A stretch of DNA of 35,095 bases, taken from NCBI GenBank assembly GCA_029259605.1, contig JAJDEV010000050.1, positions 1-35,095 on the forward strand, written 5' to 3'. The stretch is from Planctomycetota bacterium (lineage in GTDB: Bacteria > Planctomycetota > UBA1135 > GCA-002686595). The first letter of the stretch is position 1. Every line of letters starts with the position of its first letter. A program made the position numbers and the translations under genes. Of the stretch, positions 8,867-18,413 are shown piece by piece. The notes under the pieces are model-generated. The model saw only the letters and a program-made list of their open reading frames with translations, ran no database searches and was not told where the DNA came from.

Positions 8867-10329
8867 CGAGAATCATCCTCAACGGGCGCGAGGTCGAAGC
8901 GGACCCGAAGCAGCCGCTCATCCACGCCTGCCACACGCACGACTCCGACGTGCCGATGTACTGCTACCACCCCGGCCTCACGCCGGTCGGGTCGTGCCGC
9001 ATCTGCCAGGTCGAGGTGAAGATCGGCGAGATGCCACCGCGCGTCGTCGTCGCCTGCCGCACGCCGGTGACGGAAGGCATGATCGTGAACACCGAGGCGC
9101 CGGGCGCGCACGACGCGCGCCGCCAGTGCCTCGAGTTCCTGCTCAAGAACCACCCGCTCGACTGCCCCATCTGCGACAAGGCGGGCGAGTGCGACCTGCA
9201 GGACTACTCGTTCAACGAGGGCCAAGGCGAGGGCCGTTCCGTCGAGCCGCGACGCCAGCTCGAGAAGCGCAAGAGCCTGGGCGACGTGATCGTCCTCGAC
9301 CAGGAGCGCTGCATCCTGTGCAGCCGCTGCGTGCGCTTCTTCGAGGACGTGACCAAGAAGCCGCAGCTCACGGTCGCGGGCCTTGGCTCGCGCTCGACGA
9401 TCGAGACCTTCATGGACCGTCCGCTCGAGGGCAACTACCAGGGCAACCTGGCGGACGTTTGCCCGGTCGGCGCGTTGACGCTCAAGAAGTTCCGCTTCCA
9501 GGCGCGCGTCTGGAACCTGAAGAAGAGCTTCTCGACCTGCGGCGAATGCAGCCGCGGTTGCTCGATCACGGTCGAGGTGCTGCGCAGCGCCGAGGTCAAG
9601 CGCGTGCGTCCGCGCTACAACCCCGAGGTCAACGACTGGTGGATGTGCGACACGGGCCGCTTCGCGTTCCCGGCGTGGAACGACACCGAGCGCCTCAGCG
9701 GGTCGGCCACCCACGCCGGCGCGAGCATCGCACCGAAGCCGAGCGCCGATCCGACGGCAGCGCTCGACGAGATCGCGGCTATGACGCGCGTCGCGTCGGC
9801 CGAGACGATCGCGATCGTCGCCTCGCCATGGATCACGGTCGAGGAGGGCGCGCTGGTGAAGAGCATCGCGGACGCGTTCGGCGCGCAGGCGACGTTCGTC
9901 TCGCCGCCGGCGAACGACCTGAAGGACGACCTCTTGCACACCGGTGACCCGTGCCCGAACCGGCGCGGGCTCGAGGAGCTCGGCTTCGTCGCCCAAACGG
10001 CGGACGAAGTGGCGACGCTGCTCGGGGGTTCGGAGGCGGGCATCTTGATCGGCGAACGCGTCGGGAGCCTGATCGGTGCGGAGCGGCTCGCAGCCGTGCC
10101 GTCCACGTCGCGCATCGCCGTGCTCGATACCGAGCTCGCGCTGTTCCCGGCCGCGTGCGTTTCGATCGGCGTGCCCACGAGCGCCGAACGCACGGGCACC
10201 TGGGTCAACGTCGACGGCAAGCGCGGTCGCATCTCCGCGGCCAAGCCCGCGCCGACCGGCGTGACGGCGCTCACCCACACGCTCGAGGCCATCCTCGCGC
10301 GCGTAGCTCGAGTCGGAGTCGACGGCTGA
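8863..10329 (+). CDS. nuoG: NADH-quinone oxidoreductase subunit G, short form
   Basis: NuoG conducts electrons from NuoF towards N2 through several Fe-S clusters. The N-terminal half is complete. N1b ligands are Cys34, Cys45, Cys48 and Cys65. N5 ligands are His97, Cys101, Cys104 and Cys110. N4 ligands are Cys150, Cys153, Cys156 and Cys200. A fourth set, Cys226, Cys229, Cys233 and Cys262 (C-x2-C-x3-C-x28-C), matches the extra N7-type cluster found in some bacteria. The product is only 488 residues, whereas the E. coli protein is about 900 and many others about 700-800. Only about 220 residues follow the N7-type site, so most of the degenerate molybdopterin-like domain is absent. The frame is clean and the stop overlaps the nuoH ATG by one base, so this is not a broken gene. 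Confidence 0.93.
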
Positions 10330-11345
10330 TGGAGGACTTCCTCGTCATCCTGCTCAAGGTCGCCGCGATCTACGGCGGCGTGATCGGAACCGCAGCGCTG
10401 TACACGCTCGCCGAGCGCAAGGTCGCCGCGTGGATCCAGTACCGCATCGGGCCGAACCGCGTCGGACCGTGGGGCCTGTTGCAGCCGCTCGCCGACGGCG
10501 TGAAGTTCATCTTCAAGGAGGAGCTGGTTCCGGCGGGCGCCAACAAGCTGCTCTTCCGCCTCGCGCCGATGATGTCGGCCGTGCCGGCGATGCTCACCAT
10601 CGCGGTCGTACCGTTCGCGGGCGACATGACGCTGTTCGGCGTCGACACGTTCGGCGCGATCGCGAAGATCGACATGTCGGCGTTCTACGTCGTCGCGATC
10701 GGCGGGCTCGGCGTGTACGGGATCATCCTCGGCGGCTGGAGCTCGAACTCGAAGTACTCGCTGATGGGCGGCCTGCGCGCGTCGGCGCAGATGGTCAGCT
10801 ACGAGCTGTCGCTCCTGCTCGGGATCCTCTCGATCGTGGTCGTCAGCGGCAGCGCCGACCTGTACGACATCGTCGACGCGCAGAGCGGCGCGATCTGGCG
10901 CTGGAACGCGTTCCAGCAGCCGCTGGCCTTCGGGCTCTTCGTCATCGCGACCTTCGCCGAGACGAACCGCCACCCGTTCGACTTCGCCGAGTGCGAACCC
11001 GAGCTCGTCGCGGGGTTCCACACCGAGTACTCCTCGATGAAGTTCGCGCTGTTCTTCCTCGGCGAGTACTGCGCGATGATCGTGATGGCGAGCCTCACGA
11101 CGACGTTCTTCCTGGGCGGCTTCGAAGTTCCGTTCTGGGCGGACGCGCCGTGGGTCATCCAGCTCGCCGCGTTCGGCGCGAAGACCGCGTTCTTCCTCTT
11201 CCTGTTCCTGTGGGTGCGCTGGACCCTGCCGCGCTTCCGCTTCGACCAGCTCATGTCCCTCGGCTGGAAGGTCATGCTGCCATTGTCGCTGCTCAACGTG
11301 TTCCTCTACGGAGCGCTGACCTCGTTCGGAGCCTTCGGAGACTAG
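10329..11345 (+). CDS. nuoH: NADH-quinone oxidoreductase subunit H
   Basis: NuoH is the membrane subunit that forms the quinone chamber and links electron transfer to proton pumping. The 338-residue product is strongly hydrophobic with about eight segments. It carries the signature RIGPNRVGPWGLLQPLADG (39-57) and the acidic loop AETNRHPFDFAECEPEL followed by EYSSMKF. ATG 10329 shares its A with the nuoG TGA, indicating coupled translation. The alternative frame upstream is a shadow of nuoG. Confidence 0.96.
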   Translation: MEDFLVILLKVAAIYGGVIGTAALYTLAERKVAAWIQYRIGPNRVGPWGLLQPLADGVKFIFKEELVPAGANKLLFRLAPMMSAVPAMLTIAVVPFAGDMTLFGVDTFGAIAKIDMSAFYVVAIGGLGVYGIILGGWSSNSKYSLMGGLRASAQMVSYELSLLLGILSIVVVSGSADLYDIVDAQSGAIWRWNAFQQPLAFGLFVIATFAETNRHPFDFAECEPELVAGFHTEYSSMKFALFFLGEYCAMIVMASLTTTFFLGGFEVPFWADAPWVIQLAAFGAKTAFFLFLFLWVRWTLPRFRFDQLMSLGWKVMLPLSLLNVFLYGALTSFGAFGD

Positions 11346-11349
11346 TCCC

Positions 11350-11846
11350 GTGGTCATCGTCAAACGCAAGGAACTGTCGCTGCGCGAGCGCCTCTACCTG
11401 CCCGAGGTCGTGCGCGCGCTGTCGTTCACATTCCGCGCGCTCTTCAAGCGCAAGATCACCCGCCAGTATCCCGAGGAGGGGCTGCCGGTCACCGAGGTCA
11501 CGCGCGGGCAACCGCGGCTGACGCTGCTCGAGGACGGCGAGAACCTCGCCTGCGTGTCGTGCGGATTGTGCGAGGCCGCGTGCCCCGCCTACGCGATCAC
11601 GATCGACGGGCAGGAGACGGATCGCTTCATCGAGCGCGAACCCGAGCGGTTCGAGATCGACATGCTGCGCTGCATCCTCTGCGGCTTCTGCGAGGAGGCC
11701 TGCCCGAAGGACGCGATCTTCATGAGCGACGAGCTCGAGCTCGCGGACTTCACGCGCGAAGCGCTCATCTACGACATCGACAAGCTCAAGCGGCCGAAGG
11801 CCGCGCTGCAGAAACGCATCGACTACTTCTACAAGGTCAACGACCG

Positions 11847-11874
<28 letters not shown>
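11350..11874 (+). CDS. nuoI: NADH-quinone oxidoreductase subunit I (clusters N6a and N6b)
   Basis: This 174-residue ferredoxin-like subunit carries two 4Fe-4S clusters that bridge NuoG and NuoB. Both C-x2-C-x2-C-x3-CP motifs are intact: Cys68/71/74/78 and Cys108/111/114/118. An amphipathic N-terminal helix (about 9-34) would lie on the membrane. GTG 11350 follows the nuoH stop by four bases. The 3' end overlaps nuoJ by 28 bases, the longest overlap in the operon. Confidence 0.95.
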
Positions 11875-12430
<556 letters not shown>

Positions 12431-12434
<4 letters not shown>

Positions 12435-12760
12435 ACGTCCCCACCGAACACCTGCTCGCGCTCGCGGCGATCCTGTTCTCGCTCGGCGTGCTCGGCTTCC
12501 TCACGCGCAAGAACCTGATCATCGTGTTGGCTTCGATCGAGCTCATGCTGAATGCCGCGAACCTGACGTTCGTCGCGGGCAGCCGCGCGTGGGCCGCCGA
12601 AGGCGTCACGGGCGGATCGCCGCTGCAGGGGCCGATCTTCTCCCTGTTCGTGATCCTCGTCGCTGCCGCGGAAGCCGCGGTCGGCCTGGCGCTGATCATC
12701 GCGCTCTATCGCCTGAAGCAGTCCGTCGCGCTCGACTCCGCCGGCGAGCTCAAGGGCTGA
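12431..12760 (+). CDS. nuoK: NADH-quinone oxidoreductase subunit K
   Basis: This is a three-helix membrane subunit of 109 residues. The two buried glutamates of the proton path are present: Glu37 in ASIELMLN and Glu81 in AAAEAAVGLAL, equivalent to E36 and E72 of the E. coli protein. The GTG start overlaps nuoJ by four bases; nuoL follows after six bases. The loop between helices 2 and 3 (about 50-66) is somewhat longer than in the 100-residue homologues. Confidence 0.95.
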
Positions 12761-12766
12761 ATCCAG

Positions 12767-14749
12767 ATGGATACAAGCACGGTCTCCCTCGCGAACGAGC
12801 TCTGGTTCGTCCCCTTCCTGCCGCTCCTCGGCGCGCTTCTTTGCGGCGCGTTGCACCTCGCGGTGCTGCGCCGTCGCAAGGCGGGTGGCGCGGAGGCTCC
12901 GCTCCAGGCGCTCGCCGGATACGTCGCGTGCGGCGCGATCGCGCTCGCGCTCGGCATCGTCGTGTCGTCGTGGTCCACGCTGCTCGGCGGCGCCGAGGCG
13001 ATCGAGAGCGGGACGTGGAATTGGATCGACGCGGGCTCGTTCGACATCGGGCTGTCGATGGTGTTCGACCGTCTGTCGAGCGTGATGTGCCTCGTCATCA
13101 CGGGCGTCGGCCTTCTGATCCACATCTACTCGCTCGGCTACATGAAGGGCGACCCGGGCTTCGCGAAGTTCTTCGCGTACCTGAACCTGTTCGTGTTCGC
13201 GATGCTCATGCTCGTGCTGTCGTCGAACCTCATGGGGCTCTTCGTCGGCTGGGAAGGCGTCGGGCTCTGCTCCTATCTGTTGATCGGGTTCTGGTACGAG
13301 AAGGGCTGGCCGGCCGAGGCGGGACAGAAGGCGTTCATCGTCAACCGTATCGGCGACGCGTGCTTCCTGCTCGGCAGCTTCCTGCTCATCCGGCTCTTCG
13401 GCACGCTCGACCTCTCCGACGTCGGCGCGAGCGTGCAGGCGGTCATGGGCGAGCATCCCGGCACGATCGCGCTCGCGGCGTTGCTGCTCTTCGGCGGCGC
13501 GTGCGGCAAGTCGGCGCAGTTCCCGCTGTTCACCTGGTTGCCGGACGCCATGGCGGGACCGACGCCGGTGTCCGCGCTCATCCACGCGGCGACGATGGTC
13601 ACGGCCGGCATCTACCTCCTGCTGCGCCTGAACCCGCTGTACGCCGCGGCGCCGAGCGTGATGCTCGTCATCGGCTTCGTCGGCGCGCTCACCGCGTTCA
13701 TCGGCGCGTCGACGGCGATCTTCCAGCGCGACATCAAGAAGGTGCTCGCGTACTCGACCGTCAGCCAGCTCGGATACATGTTCCTCGGGCTGTCGACCGG
13801 CGCGTGGGCGGCGGCGCTCTTCCACCTCGTCACGCACGCGTTCTTCAAGGGGCTCCTCTTCCTCGGCTCCGGCTCCGTGATCCACGGCATGCACGAGGAG
13901 CAGGATATGTACAAGATGGGCGGCCTGCGTCGGCACATGCCGCGCACGTTCATCACGTTCGTCGCGGGGTCGGCCGCGCTGTCCGGCCTGCCGCTGATGA
14001 GCGGCTTCTTCTCGAAGGACGAGATCCTCGCGATGGCGTTCGCGTCGGGCGGGCTGCACGTCGCGCTGTGGCTCGTCGGCCTCGCCGCCGCCGCGATGAC
14101 CGCGTTCTACACGTGGCGCATGGTCGCGCTCACGTTCTTCGGCAAGGAGCGCTTCGATCCCGAGCACGTGCACCCGCACGAGTCGCCCGCGACGATGACG
14201 GTTCCGTTGATGATCCTCGCCGTGTTCGCGGTGTTCGGCGGCGTGCTCAACCTGCCGGCGGTCCTGCCCGGCGCGGGCATGCTGCACCACTGGCTCGAGC
14301 CGGTGACGAAGCTCGGCGACGAGATCCTGCATTCGACCGGCCATGAGCTGCACCACCTGAGCGCGCTCTCCGAGTGGTGCCTGCTCGGACTCGGCAGCCT
14401 GATCGCGCTCGTGTTCGCGCACAAGGGCTTCCACGCGTACACGTCCGGCACCGAAGCGGATGCGCGCGCGCGCGCCGAGCGTCCCGACGCGGTCGGCTTC
14501 CTCGAGGAAGCGTGGCGCATCGACTCGACCTACACGCGCCGCATCGTGCGGCCGATCAAGCTGGCCGCCTTCCTGGTCGCTAGTGTCGTCGACCAGCTCG
14601 CCATCGACGGCGCGGTGAACGGCGCCGGATCGTTCGCGACGTCGCTCGCCCAGCGCCTGCGTGGGCTCGTCGACGGCAGCGTGAAGAACTACGCACTTTG
14701 GATGGGCGCCGGCGCGGCCGCGCTCGCCCTCTCCTGGATTCTGATCTGA
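12767..14749 (+). CDS. nuoL: NADH-quinone oxidoreductase subunit L (antiporter-like)
   Basis: NuoL is the most distal antiporter-like proton-pumping subunit, here 660 residues. Key charged residues of the family are in place: Glu163 in GWEGVGLCSYLLIGF and Lys248 in GACGKSAQFPLFTWLPDAM, matching E144 and K229 of E. coli. The DIKKVLAYSTVSQLG discontinuous-helix region and a C-terminal lateral-helix section follow. The product is slightly longer than the E. coli subunit, with a His- and Glu-rich stretch near residues 465-475 and 525-535. The stop overlaps the nuoM ATG by one base. Confidence 0.95.
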   Translation: MDTSTVSLANELWFVPFLPLLGALLCGALHLAVLRRRKAGGAEAPLQALAGYVACGAIALALGIVVSSWSTLLGGAEAIESGTWNWIDAGSFDIGLSMVFDRLSSVMCLVITGVGLLIHIYSLGYMKGDPGFAKFFAYLNLFVFAMLMLVLSSNLMGLFVGWEGVGLCSYLLIGFWYEKGWPAEAGQKAFIVNRIGDACFLLGSFLLIRLFGTLDLSDVGASVQAVMGEHPGTIALAALLLFGGACGKSAQFPLFTWLPDAMAGPTPVSALIHAATMVTAGIYLLLRLNPLYAAAPSVMLVIGFVGALTAFIGASTAIFQRDIKKVLAYSTVSQLGYMFLGLSTGAWAAALFHLVTHAFFKGLLFLGSGSVIHGMHEEQDMYKMGGLRRHMPRTFITFVAGSAALSGLPLMSGFFSKDEILAMAFASGGLHVALWLVGLAAAAMTAFYTWRMVALTFFGKERFDPEHVHPHESPATMTVPLMILAVFAVFGGVLNLPAVLPGAGMLHHWLEPVTKLGDEILHSTGHELHHLSALSEWCLLGLGSLIALVFAHKGFHAYTSGTEADARARAERPDAVGFLEEAWRIDSTYTRRIVRPIKLAAFLVASVVDQLAIDGAVNGAGSFATSLAQRLRGLVDGSVKNYALWMGAGAAALALSWILI

Positions 14750-16317
14750 TGTCGATGCTCGTCTGGATCACCTTCTTGCCCCTGCTCGGGGCCATCGGGA
14801 TCGCCTTCCTGCCGGCGACGAACACGCGTCTGTTGCGTCAGGCGGCGCTCGGCGTCACGTCGCTGGTCGCGGTGCTCGGGCTTTTCCTGTGGAGTTCGTT
14901 CGACGGTTCGATCGCGGAGCCGCAACACGGTTTCGTGCGCGACTGGTTCACCGTCGCGCTCGGCGCCGGCGACGTCCCGATTCGCTTCGCGCTCGGCGTC
15001 GACGGCATCTCGATCTTGCTCGTCGTGCTGACGACGATCCTGATGCCGATCGTCGTGCTCTCGAGCCACGGCCACATCGAGCACCGCGTGAAGGAGTTCT
15101 TCGTGTGGCTGCTGGTGATGCAGGCGGGCATGCTCGGCGTGTTCCTGTCGCTCGACCTCGTGCTGTTCTACTTCTTCTGGGAAGTCAGCCTGGTCCCGCT
15201 CTACTTCATCGTCGGCATCTGGGGCGGTGAGCGGCGGCTGTACGCAACGATCAAGTTCTTCCTGTACACGGTCGCGGGCAGCCTCGTGATGCTCGTCGGC
15301 ATGATCGCGCTGATCTACGGGCTGCAGTCGTCCGATCTGATGGATCTCATCGGGCGCACGGGCGAGCTCCCGGTCGCGACGCAGACGTGGATCTTCTTCA
15401 GCTTCGCGCTCGCCTTCGCGATCAAAGTGCCGGTGCTGCCGTTCCACACGTGGCTCGCGGACGCGCACACCGAGGCGCCCACGTCGGGCTCCGTTCTGCT
15501 CGCCGGCGTGCTGCTCAAGATGGGCACCTACGGCCTGCTGCGCTTCGGGATCCAGCTGTTCCCCGGCATGGCGGTCTCGTACTCGAGCGTGTTCCTGGTG
15601 CTCGGCGCGCTCGGCATCGTGTACGGCGCGTTCCTCGCCATGGCGCAGACCGACCTCAAGCGCCTCGTCGCGTGCAGCTCGGTCAGCCACCTCGGCTTCG
15701 TCGTGCTCGGGTTGTTCGCGCTCACCGAGCCGGGCATCCGCGGGGCCGTGCTGCAGATGGTGAACCACGGACTGTCGACCGGCCTCCTGTTCCTCCTGGT
15801 CGGCATGCTGTACGAGCGCACGCACACGCGCATGCTCGATCGCTTCGGCGGCATCGCCACGGTCATGCCGCTCTACGCGATTTTCTTCGTGTTCACGGTG
15901 CTGTCGAGCGCCGGGCTCCCCGGTCTCAACGGGTTCGTCGGTGAGTACATGATCCTGGCCGGAACGTTCGAGGCTTCGCCGTTGTGGGCCGCGGTCGGAG
16001 TGACCGGCGTCATCTTCGGTGCTGTCTACCTGCTGATGGCCACGCGTCGTGTGCTGTTCGGCGCTCTGGTCCACGACGCGAACAAGAAGCTCGCCGACAT
16101 CAACGCGCGTGAGATCGGGATCATGCTCCCGCTCTGCGTGCTCTGCATCTGGATCGGTGTGCAACCGAACACGTTCCTCGACAAGACCGCCGGCTCGCTC
16201 GACGCGTTGGCGAAGCGAGTCGAACAGGAACGCATCGATCAGGAGCGAGGACAAGCGATCGGACGCATCGAGTTCGACGCACCGTCCGCGACGACCGAGG
16301 GAGAGGAATCCCGATGA
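14749..16317 (+). CDS. nuoM: NADH-quinone oxidoreductase subunit M (antiporter-like)
   Basis: This is a second antiporter-like pump subunit of 522 residues. Glu145 in FFWEVSLVPLYFIVG and Lys226 in AFAIKVPVLPFHTWLADAH are the conserved proton-path pair, and QTDLKRLVACSSVSHLG is the second conserved block. ATG 14749 shares one base with the nuoL stop. A second ATG two codons later is possible. After the last hydrophobic segment there is a charged tail of about 40 residues, richer in Gln and Glu than in most homologues. It overlaps nuoN by four bases (ATGA). Confidence 0.95.
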   Translation: MSMLVWITFLPLLGAIGIAFLPATNTRLLRQAALGVTSLVAVLGLFLWSSFDGSIAEPQHGFVRDWFTVALGAGDVPIRFALGVDGISILLVVLTTILMPIVVLSSHGHIEHRVKEFFVWLLVMQAGMLGVFLSLDLVLFYFFWEVSLVPLYFIVGIWGGERRLYATIKFFLYTVAGSLVMLVGMIALIYGLQSSDLMDLIGRTGELPVATQTWIFFSFALAFAIKVPVLPFHTWLADAHTEAPTSGSVLLAGVLLKMGTYGLLRFGIQLFPGMAVSYSSVFLVLGALGIVYGAFLAMAQTDLKRLVACSSVSHLGFVVLGLFALTEPGIRGAVLQMVNHGLSTGLLFLLVGMLYERTHTRMLDRFGGIATVMPLYAIFFVFTVLSSAGLPGLNGFVGEYMILAGTFEASPLWAAVGVTGVIFGAVYLLMATRRVLFGALVHDANKKLADINAREIGIMLPLCVLCIWIGVQPNTFLDKTAGSLDALAKRVEQERIDQERGQAIGRIEFDAPSATTEGEESR

Positions 16318-17774
16318 GCCAGCAGACCGTAGCCGCCGCCTTCGAGATCTTCGATGACGCCGCGAGCGTCGCCACGGCACCCCTGCTGACGATCGGCGTC
16401 GGCGTGCTCTTGTACCTCGTCTGCGACATCGTTCCCCGCCTGCGCGCCGCGCGCGGACTCGCCTTCTGCGGGACGATTCTCGTCGCGCTGTTCTTCGAGC
16501 TGCGCATCCTCGGCGCCGACGTCGTCCCGGGCCTCGTGCTCGACAAGACGTTCCACGCCGACCACACGACCGCGCTGTTCGGGTGCGTGTTCCTGCTCGG
16601 GACCCTGCTCGCGTGGGCGTACAGCGTCGGGTACTACCACGCCAGCAAGCCGTTCAAACCGGAGCACGACGCGCTCATGCTCGGCGCGCCCGCCGGAATG
16701 ATGCTCATGGTCGGCGCCAACGACCTGATCGTTTTCTTCATCGGCCTCGAGCTCCTTTCGCTCCCGCTCTACTGCCTCGCCGCGTTCAAACGTTCGCGCA
16801 TCGAGTCGGTCGAGGCGGGCGTGAAGTACTTCCTCCTGGGTTCGTTCGCCAGCGCGATGCTCCTGTACGGATCGGCGCTCGTGTACACGGCGAGCGGGAC
16901 GCTATCGATTCCCGGGCTGCTCGACGCGGACCTTTCGTCGAGCACCGCGGTCGCCGGCCTGGCGCTGATCGCGGCGAGCCTGTTCTTCAAAGTCTCCGTG
17001 TTCCCGTTCCACATGTGGGTGCCCGACGTCTATCAGGGCAGCCCGACTCCGGTGACAGCGCTGATGGCGACGGGCACGAAGGCGGCCGCGTTCGGCTTCC
17101 TGGTCGCGCAGGTCATGCCGCTCCTGCCGCCGTCCGGCGCGCCGATCGTCGCCGTGCTCGGGCTCGTCACGATGGCGCTCGGCAACCTGGGCGCGCTCGT
17201 GCAGAGCGACCTCAAGCGCATGCTCGCGTACTCGGGCGTCGCGCACGCCGGTACGCTGCTCCTGGTCGTCGCGGGCGGCATGGCGGGCGCGGACGCCGCG
17301 GGCGCGTTAAACGCGACGCTGTACTACATGGTCGCGTACGTTTTCACCGCGACCGGAGCCTTCGGACTGCTCGCGTTGATGGAGGCCGACGGCGCGCGCT
17401 TCACGAAGCTCGACTCGCTGCGCGGACTCGCGAAGTCGCGGCCGGGTGTCGCGGGCGCGATGGCGCTCTTCATGCTCTCGCTCGGCGGCATTCCCGCCAC
17501 GGGCGGTTTCCTCGGCAAGTGGTTCGCGTTCTCCGTCCTCGTCGACGCGGGCATGATCGGCACGGCGATCATCGGCGCGCTGCTCTCGGTCGTCGCGCTC
17601 GGGTACTACCTACGCGTCATCGTCGTGATGTACATGCAGCCGGCGAGCGACGTCGAGCCGGCGCCCACGACGCAACGCCCCATGACCGCGGGCATCGCGA
17701 CGATCGTGTGTGGGGTGTTCGTGCTCGCCACGGGGCTCCTCCCCTCACTCTTCCTGGCCCCACTCGCGGGCTGA
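16314..17774 (+). CDS. nuoN: NADH-quinone oxidoreductase subunit N (antiporter-like)
   Basis: This is the third antiporter-like subunit, 486 residues, next to NuoK in the membrane arm. Glu146 in GLELLSLPLYCL and Lys226 in LFFKVSVFPFHMWVPDVY are present, followed by the QSDLKRMLAYSGVAHAG block (about 296-312). The start is an ATGA overlap with nuoM. It is the last gene of the operon. No stem-loop with a T run is seen in the 51 bases before the next gene, so some read-through is possible. Confidence 0.95.
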   Translation: MSQQTVAAAFEIFDDAASVATAPLLTIGVGVLLYLVCDIVPRLRAARGLAFCGTILVALFFELRILGADVVPGLVLDKTFHADHTTALFGCVFLLGTLLAWAYSVGYYHASKPFKPEHDALMLGAPAGMMLMVGANDLIVFFIGLELLSLPLYCLAAFKRSRIESVEAGVKYFLLGSFASAMLLYGSALVYTASGTLSIPGLLDADLSSSTAVAGLALIAASLFFKVSVFPFHMWVPDVYQGSPTPVTALMATGTKAAAFGFLVAQVMPLLPPSGAPIVAVLGLVTMALGNLGALVQSDLKRMLAYSGVAHAGTLLLVVAGGMAGADAAGALNATLYYMVAYVFTATGAFGLLALMEADGARFTKLDSLRGLAKSRPGVAGAMALFMLSLGGIPATGGFLGKWFAFSVLVDAGMIGTAIIGALLSVVALGYYLRVIVVMYMQPASDVEPAPTTQRPMTAGIATIVCGVFVLATGLLPSLFLAPLAG

Positions 17775-17785
17775 GGGCGTCGGAG

Positions 17786-17791
17786 TACACT
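17786..17791 (+). promoter_or_regulatory. Candidate -10 (TACACT) for the gene at 17826
   Basis: GAGTACACTGTC lies in the short nuoN-to-next-gene gap, 34 bases before the ATG. It is identical to the nuo operon -10 hexamer. The corresponding -35 position falls in the end of nuoN and is not a good match. Confidence 0.3.
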
Positions 17792-17825
17792 GTCGAGGTC
17801 CACGCTCGACCCCTGAGGTGTCCCG

Positions 17826-18413
17826 ATGAGTTACGCGCCTCGTCTCTTCGTTCTCGCGCTCCTGACGTTCGGAGTCTCGTCGGAACCGACGCTTCGGCCT
17901 GGCGCCGCCGCGCCCCAGCAGTCGGAGCCGACGTCCAAGCTCGACGTCTTCCAGTACTTCGTCGGCGACTGGAAGGGAACGGGCACCGGGGCCAGCGGCC
18001 CGTCGACGCTCGAGCGCACGTACGCGTTCGTGCTCGACGAGCAGTTCGTGCGGTCGGCGACGCACGCCGTCTTCACCCCGAGTGAGGAAGGCGCCGAAGC
18101 GGCGACCCACGCGGACATAGGGATGATGTCGTACGACCGCGCGCGTTCGACGTACGTGCTGCGCGAGTTCCACTCCGAGGGCTACATCAACCGCTACGTG
18201 CCGCAGTTCATCTCCGAAGACTCGACCGTGTTCGCCTTCGTGAGCGAGTCGATCGAGAACATCGAGTCCGGCTGGAAGGCGCGCTACACGGTCACGATCC
18301 TGGGCGAAGACGAGTTCGAGGACACCTTCGAGCTGTGCCCTCCGAACGGAGAGTACTTCACGAGCGGCACGAACAAGCTGCACCGCGTCAAAGCGGAGGA
18401 ACCCGCTAAGTAG
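17826..18413 (+). CDS. Exported lipocalin-like protein of unknown function (DUF1579-like)
   Basis: This 195-residue protein has a signal peptide: a short basic start, a hydrophobic core at about 6-19, and likely cleavage near Ala28-Ala29. The mature part begins with LDVFQYFVGDWKGTGTG. It then shows alternating hydrophobic/polar strands typical of small beta-barrel families that start with a G-x-W motif, such as DUF1579 or nitrobindin-like proteins. That assignment is weak, and no heme-ligand His motif can be confirmed. ATG 17826 has GAGGTG five bases upstream, one of the better ribosome binding sites here. Its stop overlaps the stop of the convergent carboxypeptidase gene (18406-18413). Confidence 0.75.
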   Translation: MSYAPRLFVLALLTFGVSSEPTLRPGAAAPQQSEPTSKLDVFQYFVGDWKGTGTGASGPSTLERTYAFVLDEQFVRSATHAVFTPSEEGAEAATHADIGMMSYDRARSTYVLREFHSEGYINRYVPQFISEDSTVFAFVSESIENIESGWKARYTVTILGEDEFEDTFELCPPNGEYFTSGTNKLHRVKAEEPAK

